Shown here: piece after piece, positions 46,974 to 56,307 of the stretch | Layout of the letters: every line of letters starts with the position of its first letter | How positions within the stretch are numbered: the stretch's first letter is position 1 | Assembly: GCF_022557175.1 (NCBI RefSeq) | Contig: NZ_CP092915.1 | Location: forward strand, 2,046,001 to 2,110,000 | DNA from: Mycolicibacterium sp. YH-1 | GTDB lineage: Bacteria; Actinomycetota; Actinomycetes; Mycobacteriales; Mycobacteriaceae | Length of the DNA stretch: 64,000 nt | Direction: 5' to 3' | Notes under the pieces: model-generated | Seen by the model: the letters and a program-made list of their open reading frames with translations, nothing else | Database searches by the model: none | Told to the model about the DNA's origin: nothing | Position numbers and translations under genes: made by a program

Positions 46974-47981
46974 TCACTCGATGACCCGGCCCCGTGGGCA
47001 CGCGCACGGAAGGCCGCGGAGACGCTCACTGCGCACCTGGCGGGTGAGCTCGTCGGCGAGGACTTCGGTTGCGCCGGATTCGATTCCGTCGAGAACTTGG
47101 CGGACGATATCCGCGGGTCGGATTTGGGGCTGTCGGCGAAGGAAGCCATGTCGGTGTCGATGAGGCACACCGAGTTTCTTGGCGGCCCTGCGGACATTGC
47201 GGCTCAGAAACGAGAGCAAAAGTTCGAAAGGCTTCGGTGCGCCGAGTTGTGTGGCGAATCCGGAGTCGGGCGGGCCGGTGACGCCGATCGCCAGACCGTC
47301 GGCCTTGAGCACGCCCAGCGACTTCGTCAGGTTCTCGCCACCCACGGAGTCGACAATGAGGTCATAACCGGACAGGATCTGGGAGAAGTCCTCGGTGGTG
47401 TAGTCGATGACCTCGTCGGCGCCGAGTTCGCGCACGAGGTTGGCCCGGGCGGTGCCGGCGGTGGTCCCGACGTGCGCGCTGAGGTGGCTGGCGCGCTGGA
47501 TGAGTATGGAGCCCAGGCCGCCGGCGCCCGCATGGATCAGGACCTTCTGGCCGGGCTGGATGTTGGCCTTCTCAACCAGGATCTGCCAGGCAGCCAGTGC
47601 CACCAACGGCACCGCGGCCGCCTCGTGCAGCGACAGGGCCGCCGGCTTGAGAACCACATCGTCCTGGTCGATGGCGATGTATTCGGCGAAGGTCCCGATC
47701 CGCAGGTCCCGGGGCCGCGCGTACGCCTGGTCACCGACGGCGAACCCGCGGACACCCGGGCCGACTCGGGTGATCACACTGGAAACGTCGTGGCCGAGAA
47801 CTAAAGGGGTCTTGTATTTCAGCAGCTGCTTGAACTCGGCGTTGCGGACCATGATGTCCAGCGGATTGACGCTCGCGGCGCTCACCTTGACGAGTACGTC
47901 CCGGTCGCCGATGGGTGGCTCGGGCAGGACGGCGGCGCGGACCTCGTCCTTGCCGTATCGCGCGACAACGAATGCCTTCAT
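46974..47981 (-). CDS. Quinone-oxidoreductase-type enzyme with a foreign SDR-like tail
   Basis: A 335-residue frame. Residues 1 to about 262 are a zinc-free medium-chain reductase: MKAFVVARYGKDEV, VNPLDIMVRNAEF, PLVLGHDVSSVI and the nucleotide site HAGAGGLGSI. The protein should continue with a few more strands, but after RRAAKKLGV it turns into PADIVRQVLDGIESGATEV and LADELTRQVR. That is the ending of a mycobacterial SDR; the preceding SDR words (TDMASFADSPKSDP) lie in another frame at the junction. The gene therefore looks chimeric, with part of the substrate domain lost, and may be inactive. Confidence 0.7.
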   Translation of the reverse strand: MKAFVVARYGKDEVRAAVLPEPPIGDRDVLVKVSAASVNPLDIMVRNAEFKQLLKYKTPLVLGHDVSSVITRVGPGVRGFAVGDQAYARPRDLRIGTFAEYIAIDQDDVVLKPAALSLHEAAAVPLVALAAWQILVEKANIQPGQKVLIHAGAGGLGSILIQRASHLSAHVGTTAGTARANLVRELGADEVIDYTTEDFSQILSGYDLIVDSVGGENLTKSLGVLKADGLAIGVTGPPDSGFATQLGAPKPFELLLSFLSRNVRRAAKKLGVPHRHRHGFLRRQPQIRPADIVRQVLDGIESGATEVLADELTRQVRSERLRGLPCACPRGRVIE

Positions 47982-48034
47982 GAGGAACCTTTCTTCTTGT
48001 CGGTACTTGCGAACGTTGAGAGTGGCGGTGCGCG

Positions 48035-48262
48035 TTACGTTTCGAGAAGCTTCTGGGCGTTGCTGGTGCCTGAGGCCAGGACCTCGTCGGACAGTGTCGG
48101 GTCGGAGGCGGCGCGAGCCAGTTGCGGGGTGGCGACCAGGAGGGTGAACAGTCCCAGTAACGGTGGCGCGCGCCGCGGCCGAGTCGTCGGAGACACCTGT
48201 GCGGCGATGGCGTAGACGAGGGCTTGTACGCCCTCGGTGTAGGACTGGCGCACAGCGTCACG
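48035..48262 (-). pseudogene. TetR-family regulator, C-terminal fragment
   Basis: About 75 codons of helical ligand domain: AVRQSYTEGVQALVYAIAAQ, LLGLFTLLVATPQLARA, LSDEVLASGTSNAQKLL. No helix-turn-helix part is found upstream. Such a TetR commonly sits next to the oxidoreductase that follows it. Truncated. Confidence 0.65.
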
Positions 48263-49275
48263 CTGGCCTGATAGCTGACAACCAATAGTTTGGCCGTTCA
48301 CATTTCTGCGCCTGAAAGGTAATAGAGTTGTGCGCGAATGCTTTTCGAGGATTGAGGGTTCGGCCGACCGTCGACGGTTGCGCTCGCCCCTCGACGCCGA
48401 TCAATGTCACTACAATCATGATCGGGGAAGCGATCGCTCGGCGACTCGAGCGAGAGTGAGCATGCCCGTCATCCCGATCGACCCCGCCGACATCGCTGAT
48501 GAAATGGCGCCCTGCTCTTCCGTCGGCGGGCAAGAGCCACTGTTATCGTCAGGTGCCGCGCTAAAGCGGCTACTCGGAATTGACACGACTCTGAGACAAG
48601 TTTATGTGACATTTCGTGAGATGCTGTCGATCACTGCAGGTCAGTGCCGCGCCATATGACACCGGATTTGAGAATCTACAGTTGTCGTAGCTTCTCAACA
48701 CCGATGTCATGTTCTCAGCGGTCTTGTCATGTCGATTGCATATATGCACGAACATGAGACGACCCGGACTCCGGGCCCGGTTCTGGTTGGGGCGTGGCGG
48801 GTGAGTGCGCTTAGTGGTGGCGCTATGGCTGGCGCACATTCAGTCTCGGAAGCGTTGCGCAATTGATTGGGTCGATTCAGCGAGTGGGATGCGCCCCAAG
48901 CCTGTCGGGGGCGTTGGCGCCAGCTAGCGCAGCCCAACGAACACCATGGTGGTGGCGGACCAACTACAACCGCCGCGGTTGCGAACGGTGCGCACCAAGA
49001 TGTGGCGGCTGCTGTGGCTTCTCAAGTTTGATGTCCATTTCTCAAGTGAAATGTCCACACGATGTCTAATTGGACATGAGTATGAGAATTCGGCGAGATG
49101 ACCTCCCGACCGTGCCGGCAGCTCAACTCCGCGGCAGGTACGCCGCGAGCATGCCCGTGTGAGACGGCAAATGAGACAGCACGAGCTGGGACAACGCAGT
49201 GGGGAAGTGGCGCCCTGAGGGGTGTCTCGTTTCTCTACATACGAGACTGCTTAACAGTAGTGGGATGATGCCGCT
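48263..49275. other. About 1 kb without a supported gene before glfT2
   Basis: Only short overlapping frames. Around 49020-49080 the words ATGTCCATTTC and GAAATGTCCAC face each other, as at the ends of some insertion sequences. No intact gene is seen. Confidence 0.4.
49231..49247 (+). repeat. Left copy of a 17-base direct repeat flanking glfT2
   Basis: TTCTCTACATACGAGAC; the copy at 51290 differs at two positions. The left copy also ends a GTCTCGT-n10-ACGAGAC inverted repeat (49224-49247) 28 bases before the glfT2 start. Confidence 0.6.
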
Positions 49276-51234
49276 ATGGCTCCAAGACTCGGCGCTGAGA
49301 CGGCTGCGCTCAGGGTAATCACTGAAGATTCCCGGGCGGTCAGCCGGTTGTCGCGCGTCATCCTGCCGCGCCCGGGCGAGCCGCTGGACGTACGCAAGCT
49401 CTACATCGAGGAGTCGTCCACCAACTCCCGGCGTGCCCATGCGCCGAGCCGCACCACGCTGGAGATCGGCGCCGAGTCGGAGGTCTCGTTCGCGACCTAC
49501 TTCAACGCCTTCCCGGCCAGCTACTGGCGCCGCTGGTCGATCCTCGAGTCCGTGGTGCTGCGGGTCGAACTGACTGGTAGCGCCCGCGTCGACGTCTATC
49601 GATCCAAGGCCACCGGCGCACGCATCACCGTCGGCGGTGCCGCGGCGTCCAGCGCGGACCCGGACGCTCCTGCTGTCACCGAGTTCGAGATCGGACTCGA
49701 CCCGTTCGAGGACGGCGGCTGGATCTGGTTCGACATCACGACCGACGAACAGTCGACGCTGCATCACGCGGGCTGGTATGCGCCGATGGCGGCACCGGGG
49801 CGGGCCGACGTCGCGGTCGGCATCCCGACGTTCAACCGGCCGTCGGACTGCGTCAGCGCGTTCGCCGCGCTGACGTTGGATCCGTTGGTGGACGAGGTGA
49901 TCAGTGCGGTGATCGTCTCCGATCAGGGCACCAGCAAGGCCAAGGACCACCCCGGCTTCGATGGCGCGGCCGCGGCGCTGGGCGACCGGCTGTCCATCCA
50001 CAGCCAGCCCAACCTCGGCGGCTCGGGCGGCTACAGCCGGGTCATGTACGAGGCGTTGAAGAACACCGACTGTGAACAGATCCTGTTCATGGACGATGAC
50101 ATCCGCATCGAGCCTGATTCGATTCTACGAGCGCTCGCGTTCAACCGGTTCGCCAAGACCCCGACCCTTGTCGGCGGGCAGATGCTCAACCTGCAGGAGC
50201 CCTCGCATCTGCACGTGATGGGCGAGATGATCGATTCGAAGAACTTCATGTGGTCAGGCGCAACGCACACCGAATACGACCACGACTTCGCGAAGTACAG
50301 GCTGAACGACGAGGTGGAGCACCGCAGCCGGCTGCTGCACCGCCGCGTCGACGTTGACTTCAACGGTTGGTGGATGTGCATGATCCCGCGGCAGGTCGCC
50401 GAGGAGCTCGGTCAGCCGTTGCCGTTGTTCATTAAGTGGGACGACGTCGAGTACGGGCTGCGCGCCGCTGAGCATGGCTATCCCACGGTGTCGCTGCCCG
50501 GCGCTGCGATCTGGCACATGGCGTGGAGCGACAAGGACGATGCCATCGACTGGCAGGCGTACTTCCACCTGCGCAACCGGTTGGTGGTGGCTGCCCTGCA
50601 CTGGGATGGAAGCGTAACCGGCCTGGTCGCCAGTCACCTGAAGGCCACCCTCAAGCACCTTCTGTGCCTTGAGTATTCGACGGTGGCCATTCAGAACAAG
50701 GCGGTGGACGACTTCCTCGCGGGCCCCGAGCACATCTTCTCTATCCTCGAATCGGCGCTGCCCGACGTGCGCAAGATGCGCCAGGAATTCTCCGACGCGG
50801 TGGTGCTGCCGAGCGCGACCGTGCTGCCGACGCCGTCCGACAAGCGGTGGCGCAAGAAGGTGTCGATCCCCGACAGCCCGCTGGCAATATCGGTGCGGCT
50901 GGCCCGCGGCCTCGTCCATCAGTTGAAGCCGCACGACCCGCAACACCACGAGCGGCCACAGATCAACGTGGCCACCCAGGATGTGCGGTGGTTCTCGTTG
51001 TCCCGCGTCGACGGCGTCACCGTCACCACAGCGGACGGCAGCGGGGTCGTCTACCGACAGCGTGACCGCGCCAAGATGATTGAGCTGCTTCGTGAGTCGC
51101 TCAAGCGTCAAGCGCTGCTGGTGCGCAAGTTCAACAGGATGCGCATCGTCTACCGTGATGCGCACTCACAGCTGTCTAGTCCGCACACCTGGAAGAGCGC
51201 CATCTTCGACGGACTAGTCGAACCAGCCCACTGA
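49276..51234 (+). CDS. glfT2: Galactofuranosyltransferase GlfT2
   Basis: A 652-residue enzyme that builds the galactan chain of arabinogalactan by alternating beta-1,5 and beta-1,6 transfer of galactofuranose from UDP-Galf at the inner membrane face. The N-terminal beta-sandwich begins SRVILPRPGEPLDVRKLY; the GT-A domain has the DDD metal motif at 273-275 (FMDDDIRIEPD), KWDD at 387-390 and the catalytic-site His at about 414 (AIWHMAW). The helical C-terminus is complete. The first 23 residues differ from the usual start. It normally lies beside glf; here the neighbours are unrelated, so it is probably a second or relocated copy. Confidence 0.93.
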   Translation: MAPRLGAETAALRVITEDSRAVSRLSRVILPRPGEPLDVRKLYIEESSTNSRRAHAPSRTTLEIGAESEVSFATYFNAFPASYWRRWSILESVVLRVELTGSARVDVYRSKATGARITVGGAAASSADPDAPAVTEFEIGLDPFEDGGWIWFDITTDEQSTLHHAGWYAPMAAPGRADVAVGIPTFNRPSDCVSAFAALTLDPLVDEVISAVIVSDQGTSKAKDHPGFDGAAAALGDRLSIHSQPNLGGSGGYSRVMYEALKNTDCEQILFMDDDIRIEPDSILRALAFNRFAKTPTLVGGQMLNLQEPSHLHVMGEMIDSKNFMWSGATHTEYDHDFAKYRLNDEVEHRSRLLHRRVDVDFNGWWMCMIPRQVAEELGQPLPLFIKWDDVEYGLRAAEHGYPTVSLPGAAIWHMAWSDKDDAIDWQAYFHLRNRLVVAALHWDGSVTGLVASHLKATLKHLLCLEYSTVAIQNKAVDDFLAGPEHIFSILESALPDVRKMRQEFSDAVVLPSATVLPTPSDKRWRKKVSIPDSPLAISVRLARGLVHQLKPHDPQHHERPQINVATQDVRWFSLSRVDGVTVTTADGSGVVYRQRDRAKMIELLRESLKRQALLVRKFNRMRIVYRDAHSQLSSPHTWKSAIFDGLVEPAH

Positions 51235-51289
51235 CAATCGACCGTCAGCAGCTCACTCACCATGCGAGACAAGAACTGAGCCGTCCACA

Positions 51290-51306
51290 TTCTCTACAAA
51301 TGAGAC
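51290..51306 (+). repeat. Right copy of the 17-base direct repeat flanking glfT2
   Basis: TTCTCTACAAATGAGAC, 15 of 17 bases as at 49231, 55 bases after the glfT2 stop. It suggests that the gene arrived as a discrete piece, or that related insertion-sequence ends lie on both sides. Confidence 0.6.
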
Positions 51307-51348
51307 AACACGGTTGGCCCCAAGCCCCGTGGGTTCGGGATTTTTGAG

Positions 51349-52092
51349 ATGGTCCCGCTTGTGGGCCACTATGAGTATGTGGGGCCGGGGGAGGGATTAA
51401 ACGCGCGCCCACTGCGCGACAATGCTGACTACCGGCGCTGGTGGCTAGGAAACCTGGCATCGAGCACCGGCGACCAGCTAGTAATGGTGGCATTTCCGCT
51501 GATGGTGCTGCTGCTGACGAAGTCAGCATTCCAAGCGGGTTTGGTGGCCAGTCTCTCAGCGCTGCCGTTCATCGTGCTGAGCCTGCCCGTCGGGGAACTG
51601 GTCGACCGGGTATCACGCCGCCTGGTGCTGATCACCTCTAGTAGCGTCTCGCTGCTCGCACACGCCTCGATCGCCGCGTCTTATTGGTGCGGTGTACTCA
51701 CCACCACCCAGCTCTACACGGTCGCGTTCATCAACGGGTGCGCGTTCGTGGTGTTTCTCATCGCCCAGCAGGCCGTGCTACCGGTCATCGTGTCGACATC
51801 TGAGCTACCTGCCGCCACAAGCCTGGCCGAAACCGTCGAGCGTCTCGCCGCTATCCTTGGCCCACCGCTGGGGGCGTACCTGTTTTTTTCATCGTCGGCG
51901 GCAACACCTTTCGCGATCAACGCTGTGTCCTTCGCGGCAATCACACTGGCTGTCGCGCGAGTTAAAGCCCACCTTGGCCCCTTTCCTGAAGCTCGGTCGC
52001 GGGATCATCCGATCGCCCTGGCCGTAGGCGGGAAAACGGTGTTTAGCAATCCGCTGCTGCGCGATCTCACCCTGATCAACGCCCGAATGTAT
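51349..52092 (+). pseudogene. MFS transporter, N-terminal half only
   Basis: It begins in the region of MVPLVGHYEYV and gives six hydrophobic segments with NADYRRWWLGNLASSTGDQL and GELVDRVSRR, typical of EntS-like exporters. Homology stops about LRDLTLIN; the frame continues to 52227 only by running opposite the next gene. The second six-helix half is absent, so the insertion of the GNAT-GrpB operon or a deletion truncated it. Confidence 0.65.
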
Positions 52093-53091
52093 CTAGTGAC
52101 CAGTCTGCTTCGGATCGAGAACTGCTTGGATGAACGATTCCTTGGCCGCGCTGTAGGCTTCGCGATTGTCGCTATGACGTTTAGCCAGAGCATGTTTGAG
52201 TGCGGCGTAGTCCGCAGTGGTGGATGAGTCCGCGCGCAATGCGTCGCGAAACGCAATTTGTTGGTGCCAACGCGGAGTGTCGGCGGTCATGATGTGCAGG
52301 TGGGCGGTGCGCCGCTCACCGGCGACCTTGACGAAGAACCGACGCCAGGGGCGTTGGTCGAGGTGTGGGGCAACGAAATGCCAGCCGTCCGGGATGAGAG
52401 CCGCCGCAATCGACTCAGCATCGTCTAGATGGCGCACAGCGGCTTGTAGGTCGATGATGGGTTTGGCCGCCAGGCCGGGCACCGCGGTTGAGCCGACGTG
52501 CTCGATGTGGGTTGTCAGCCAAGGCGCGAGAAGCCTGTCGAGGGTGTCGCGTAGGCGTTGGCCGTGATACTGCCATTCGGGATCTGCATCGACGAGTGCG
52601 ATAGTTTCGGAATCCCAACTGGGCCAGGAAGAGTTGGCGTTCGTCTCAGCAGCAACCGCAATCGCCGGGGCGGGCAGGGATACCCGGAAGCGTTCAACGC
52701 CAGGGTATTTCTCGCCCAGTGACGTGACGGTGAAGTTGTTCGCCGCGTAGAAGTTGACGGCGTCGTTGTCTGTTTCGGCGACAATCGGTAGGTGTGATCC
52801 TTCGGTATGCAGTGCGTTGAGTAGGCGACTAGCCACCCCGGTGCGCCGTCTGTCTGGGGCGGACGCGACGTGTAGCACTGTGATCTCGGTGCCGGTAGTT
52901 CTGTAACCGAGTATCCCGGCCGGTTCGTTGTCGACTGTGGCAATGAGGAGTGCGGTGGCTGGGTCTTCGCGGTAGGACCGGATGACCTCTTCGAGGCGGT
53001 TGCCGTTCTGGCCGACTGCGTGTGCGAGCAGTTCGGCGACCCCGGGTTCGTCAACGGCGCCTATGCGTATGGCCGTGTGCTCCCGGTTCAT
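52093..53091 (-). CDS. GNAT acetyltransferase fused to GrpB/UPF0157 nucleotidyltransferase-like domain
   Basis: A 332-residue two-domain protein. Residues 1 to about 135 are a GNAT acetyltransferase (VLHVASAPDRRRTGVASRLL); residues about 155-325 are a GrpB domain of the nucleotidyltransferase superfamily with IEHVGSTAVPGLAAKPIIDL, in which the Gly-Ser and Asp residues of the superfamily are present. Both parts look intact. The start overlaps the kinase stop by four bases. Such GrpB proteins are linked to dephospho-CoA kinases or small-molecule modification; here the role is unknown. Confidence 0.85.
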   Translation of the reverse strand: MNREHTAIRIGAVDEPGVAELLAHAVGQNGNRLEEVIRSYREDPATALLIATVDNEPAGILGYRTTGTEITVLHVASAPDRRRTGVASRLLNALHTEGSHLPIVAETDNDAVNFYAANNFTVTSLGEKYPGVERFRVSLPAPAIAVAAETNANSSWPSWDSETIALVDADPEWQYHGQRLRDTLDRLLAPWLTTHIEHVGSTAVPGLAAKPIIDLQAAVRHLDDAESIAAALIPDGWHFVAPHLDQRPWRRFFVKVAGERRTAHLHIMTADTPRWHQQIAFRDALRADSSTTADYAALKHALAKRHSDNREAYSAAKESFIQAVLDPKQTGH

Positions 53092-53573
53092 CGCGGTATG
53101 CCTTCGACAATGCCGGCCACGGTATCGACGACCTCGGCGAGTGGGCGGTCGGTGCTGACCTCATGGGTGGCCGCCTGCCGCAGCAGTGGTTCCACTTCGG
53201 AGATGTCGGCCAGAATCTGCGCGCGCTCCTGAGCGGATTTGCCGAACGGGTTGTTCGTCCGTCGATCGATTCGCTCCATCACGACTTCGATCGGGGCGCT
53301 CAACAAGACGATGGCATCGAACCGGTCGTAGAAGCGTCCTTGGTTGGCAACCGTGCCCTGGACAAATAGAGGGCTTTCGCGCGGCCGGTCCAATAACTCC
53401 TCGATCACAGTCTCGCGCCACAGGGGCTCGCCCTCAATCACCTCGATCCAGCCCACGTCGTCGGTATCGACAGCCGCATAACCCCGACGGGCAAGCTCGG
53501 TCAGCACCGTCGACTTACCTACACCAGACATCCCTGTCACCAAGATTGCCGGATGCCGCGTCATGACGAACAT
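53088..53573 (-). CDS. Small P-loop kinase
   Basis: A 161-residue nucleotide-binding protein with Walker A GMSGVGKST near residue 14, an adenylate-kinase-like YAAVDTDDVGW segment, a lid-like region and MERIDRRTNNPFGKS. Its size suggests a kinase for a small metabolite or a nucleotide. ATG at 53573 or 53564 (MTRHPAIL). It is cotranscribed with the GNAT-GrpB gene, and the pair may modify one compound by acetyl, nucleotidyl and phosphoryl transfer. Confidence 0.82.
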   Translation of the reverse strand: MFVMTRHPAILVTGMSGVGKSTVLTELARRGYAAVDTDDVGWIEVIEGEPLWRETVIEELLDRPRESPLFVQGTVANQGRFYDRFDAIVLLSAPIEVVMERIDRRTNNPFGKSAQERAQILADISEVEPLLRQAATHEVSTDRPLAEVVDTVAGIVEGIPR

Positions 53574-53737
53574 TCAACCGCGCTGCTCCTACTCATGCAT
53601 TAGCGAAGCAGACTTCCGGCGGCGGCGACAGTTTGGTCTATGGAACGATTAGAGCGGCTGTTGCTCAATGGGACTTCGGGTTGGTGTTAGCCGACGGATT
53701 GACCGCGGCTCTCTGCGGTCTGTGCGAGGGTACGGTC

Positions 53738-54139
53738 GTGACAATCTTCGTCATCGATGCACCGGTGGCCATCGACCTCGCCACCAACGGAGCTGTCATC
53801 CCATCCGAGCACAGCCTGACGGCTCCCACGCTTCTGCGCTCGCAAGTGCTCGCCCTGGTGTACGAATCGGTGCGTCGTGGTGAGATCGACGAACGAGCCG
53901 GCCGCAAAGTTCTCGACAACATCCGTGGGCTGCGCATCCGGCTTCTCGGCGACCGATCGCTGCAGGATCACGCCTGGCGCATCGCTGCAGAGCTGAACTG
54001 GCCAGATACCTACCAGGCCGAATTTATTGCACTAACCCAGCTCCAAGCGGACGCGCTAGCCACAGCGGATCAGAAACTCGCCGCCGCAGCGAGCGCTTTC
54101 GTCACAACGGTGCCCTCGGTCGACATCCTCCGACCGTAG
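53738..54139 (+). CDS. PIN-domain RNase toxin (VapC type), apparently without antitoxin
   Basis: A 133-residue PIN domain that would cut RNA. It starts FVIDAPVAIDLATNG with the first acidic ligand and ends TYQAEFIALTQLQADALATA, followed by the last Asp. The GTG at 53738 fits; the frame extends to 53633. No VapB-like antitoxin of 70-90 residues is seen upstream; the 160 bases between it and the kinase gene hold only a short frame. It may be an orphan or its partner has decayed. Confidence 0.72.
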   Translation: MTIFVIDAPVAIDLATNGAVIPSEHSLTAPTLLRSQVLALVYESVRRGEIDERAGRKVLDNIRGLRIRLLGDRSLQDHAWRIAAELNWPDTYQAEFIALTQLQADALATADQKLAAAASAFVTTVPSVDILRP

Positions 54140-55247
54140 GGCGACCTCCCCGCTCCTGGCACCTCTGGCGGATTCGCCCACATCCACAACCGCCGTCAGC
54201 GTCAACGCACGCAGTCCGCAACCGCAAGCCGAATCGACTGCGGCAGTTCATCGAAGGTCTTTGACCAATACGAGTCCTAGCGGGCCATTGCCTTGGCCGA
54301 CAACGCGGAACCCCTTGCTTTCGTGGAGGCGTTTGGCGGGTTCCCACCCTGCCCCCTTCAGCCACATAACTCCGTCAGAGAACCGACCCCAACGCCACCG
54401 CGGAGGGAGGTCTTGATGATGCCATTCAATTCCGCGACCTTCGCGTTAGAGAACTTAGAGATGTCGGTCTCCTTCCGGCCTGGGAGACGGGGTGGTGGGA
54501 CGGTTCTGAGTCTCCCGGATTGAGGGTCGGGCTGTTCGGTTGGCTGATCTGCGGGCATGCCGAGAACCTGCCGGGGCAGCACCTGTGTCTGGCCTCAATT
54601 CGGCCCCTCGCATCGCCATCCAGGGTGCCGACCTCGAGGCCGCACGGTCAATAGGCGCGGAACGGCTCTCGGACGGTAGTCGTTGCTCGTTGGTTGTGCG
54701 ATTCATTTTTCGGTCGCCGATTTCGTACTTGGATTCAACCTCGCAGCATCGCGCCACCTATGTCAAGGTTCGAAACTACTTGTTATGCAATAGAACCCAG
54801 GCATGTGCGCGCCTCATGCGCACTGCTGTGGGGGGTGCTACTCGCCCGGCGCGAACGGGGTTCAGCAAAGCGCGCGCCCCACGTCCGGAGAGGCCATCGA
54901 GAGGATGTCTATCAACTTGTCACAAATTCAGCGGGCGACCTCCGTAAGTGGGGTCGGGGAAGTCCGCCCGCAACGGATCGCGTTGCGACGTAGGCTGTGG
55001 CCACGCATTTGGCCAATCAGCCTATGCAACAGGGTAGTTCGGTTCGATGAGAGGCATATCCCGATCCTCACGCGGCGCAGACCACCGGACGGGAACCGTC
55101 GGGCGGCGAGGTTGGCCGGTTGTCGCTGTCACATACTGAGACCCCCTGTGATGTTTGTCGCCCCCGAGCGGCGAAACTGGCGGGGCTAGTGCATCGGTGA
55201 CAACATCGAAATGTGTTGGAAACAAGGCTCGGAAGCCGGCTTGACTG
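54140..55247. other. About 1.1 kb with one gene remnant only
   Basis: Except for the GNAT fragment at its left, no frame here is recognisable. Short frames on both strands are rich in Arg and Pro, as expected from chance in GC-rich DNA. Confidence 0.4.
54248..54400 (-). pseudogene. GNAT acetyltransferase, C-terminal scrap
   Basis: The minus strand reads GVMWLKGAGWEPAKRLHES, then KGFRVVGQGNGPLGLVLVK and a stop at 54248. This is the last strand-helix-strand of a GNAT fold; nothing upstream matches. A small remnant. Confidence 0.45.
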
Positions 55248-55856
55248 ATGCGCCACAACTCCTTTGCCCTGCGCTGCCGGTGGATCCTGCGCGCCCTGGG
55301 GCGAAACCCGCTCGTTCGGTCCAGCGACCGGTTCGAAGCGATGGCAGTCTTGATGGTCTTCGCGGTCGCTGTCATGTCGATACCGGTCGCGATGCAAGCA
55401 GGCGAGAACGCGTACCACGCCCGGATGAGCCTGATCGATCAGCAACTAAGGACTCGGCATTCCGTGGAGGCCGTAGTCATCTCCACCACAACCTCCACGG
55501 CCGCCACTGCTCCGAGCCGCTACCGCCCGCCCGGACCTGTACGGGTCCAGTGGCGTGAAGGGAACGAGGTACGCACAGAGAATGTGCCCGCCCCGGCCAC
55601 GGTGAGGAAGGGCGACTCAGTGACCGCCTGGCTGGACAGCACCGGCAAGGTCGTCGCGGCTCCCGACACACAGCAAGTAGCTAGATCCGTCGCAGCGGGC
55701 CGCATCTGGACGGTGTGGATGGCAACCGTCGCGATGTCAATGCTCATCACCTACGGGTGCCGTAAGGGACTGGACCGACTACGCGCCGGCTCATGGGAAC
55801 GAGAACTGCAACTACTGTCCCGCAACGACGACGGCTGGGCGAACCGGCACACCTGA
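55248..55856 (+). CDS. Rv1733c-like membrane protein
   Basis: A 202-residue protein with two membrane segments (about residues 31-50 and 152-170) enclosing a domain with VRVQWREGNEVRT and VPAPATVRKGDSVTAWLD. It begins RWILRALGRNPLVRSSDR, typical of the Rv1733c family, known as hypoxia-induced surface antigens in M. tuberculosis; function unknown. ATG at 55248, with no strong ribosome site. Confidence 0.82.
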   Translation: MRHNSFALRCRWILRALGRNPLVRSSDRFEAMAVLMVFAVAVMSIPVAMQAGENAYHARMSLIDQQLRTRHSVEAVVISTTTSTAATAPSRYRPPGPVRVQWREGNEVRTENVPAPATVRKGDSVTAWLDSTGKVVAAPDTQQVARSVAAGRIWTVWMATVAMSMLITYGCRKGLDRLRAGSWERELQLLSRNDDGWANRHT

Positions 55857-55950
55857 TAGGTAGACGAGTTGGTCAAGAGGGGAAGGTGAGGCGGCCTCCC
55901 GCGACCAGAGTGCGAACTCTGTGAACTGGTTTTCCTGTCGCGCTGGTGAT

Positions 55951-56307
55951 CTAGGTGAGGCCGACGAATACCTTCTTCGTCGGCTCCAGCGTGCGCCACA
56001 CCGCCTTGATGCCGGCTGGGATCAAGAACGAATCGCCGGGACCGAACTCGAACCGCTCACCACCGCTGACCTCGATGGCAACCCGACCCTGGATGATGAC
56101 GCACACCTCGTCATAGGGCCAGAAGTCGAATGACACAGCTCCTGGCTGGCCTTCCCACGCTCCGACGATGTTGCCCGTAGTGGTGGGTTCGGCGAGATAC
56201 TCGGACTCGCTCCAGTCGGAGCTGTGCCATGCGTAGTCACTGAGCGCAGGAATGTTGCGCGAACCCCATTCCGGGCCGATCCTCTGTACGGTAGGTGTAG
56301 GGCGCAT
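55951..56307 (-). CDS. Single-domain cupin protein
   Basis: A 118-residue cupin of the ethanolamine-utilisation/DUF861 style: WPYDEVCVIIQGRVAIEVS, then GPGDSFLIPAGIKAVW. It lacks the usual two close His, so it may bind a ligand rather than a metal. It is the last gene of the MFS-VOC-VOC-cupin operon; its ATG touches the stop of the VOC gene (TGATG). Confidence 0.78.
   Translation of the reverse strand: MRPTPTVQRIGPEWGSRNIPALSDYAWHSSDWSESEYLAEPTTTGNIVGAWEGQPGAVSFDFWPYDEVCVIIQGRVAIEVSGGERFEFGPGDSFLIPAGIKAVWRTLEPTKKVFVGLT

Noticed and set aside
48330..48659. 109-codon plus-strand frame in the gap before glfT2
   Set aside because: No recognisable domain, weak start; codon pattern not convincing.
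49020..49080. Facing words ATGTCCATTTC and GAAATGTCCAC as insertion-sequence ends
   Set aside because: Arms match poorly and no transposase is next to them; mentioned only as a hint.
53633..53737. Frame upstream of the PIN toxin as an antitoxin
   Set aside because: Only about 35 codons, in the toxin's own frame, with no DNA-binding pattern.
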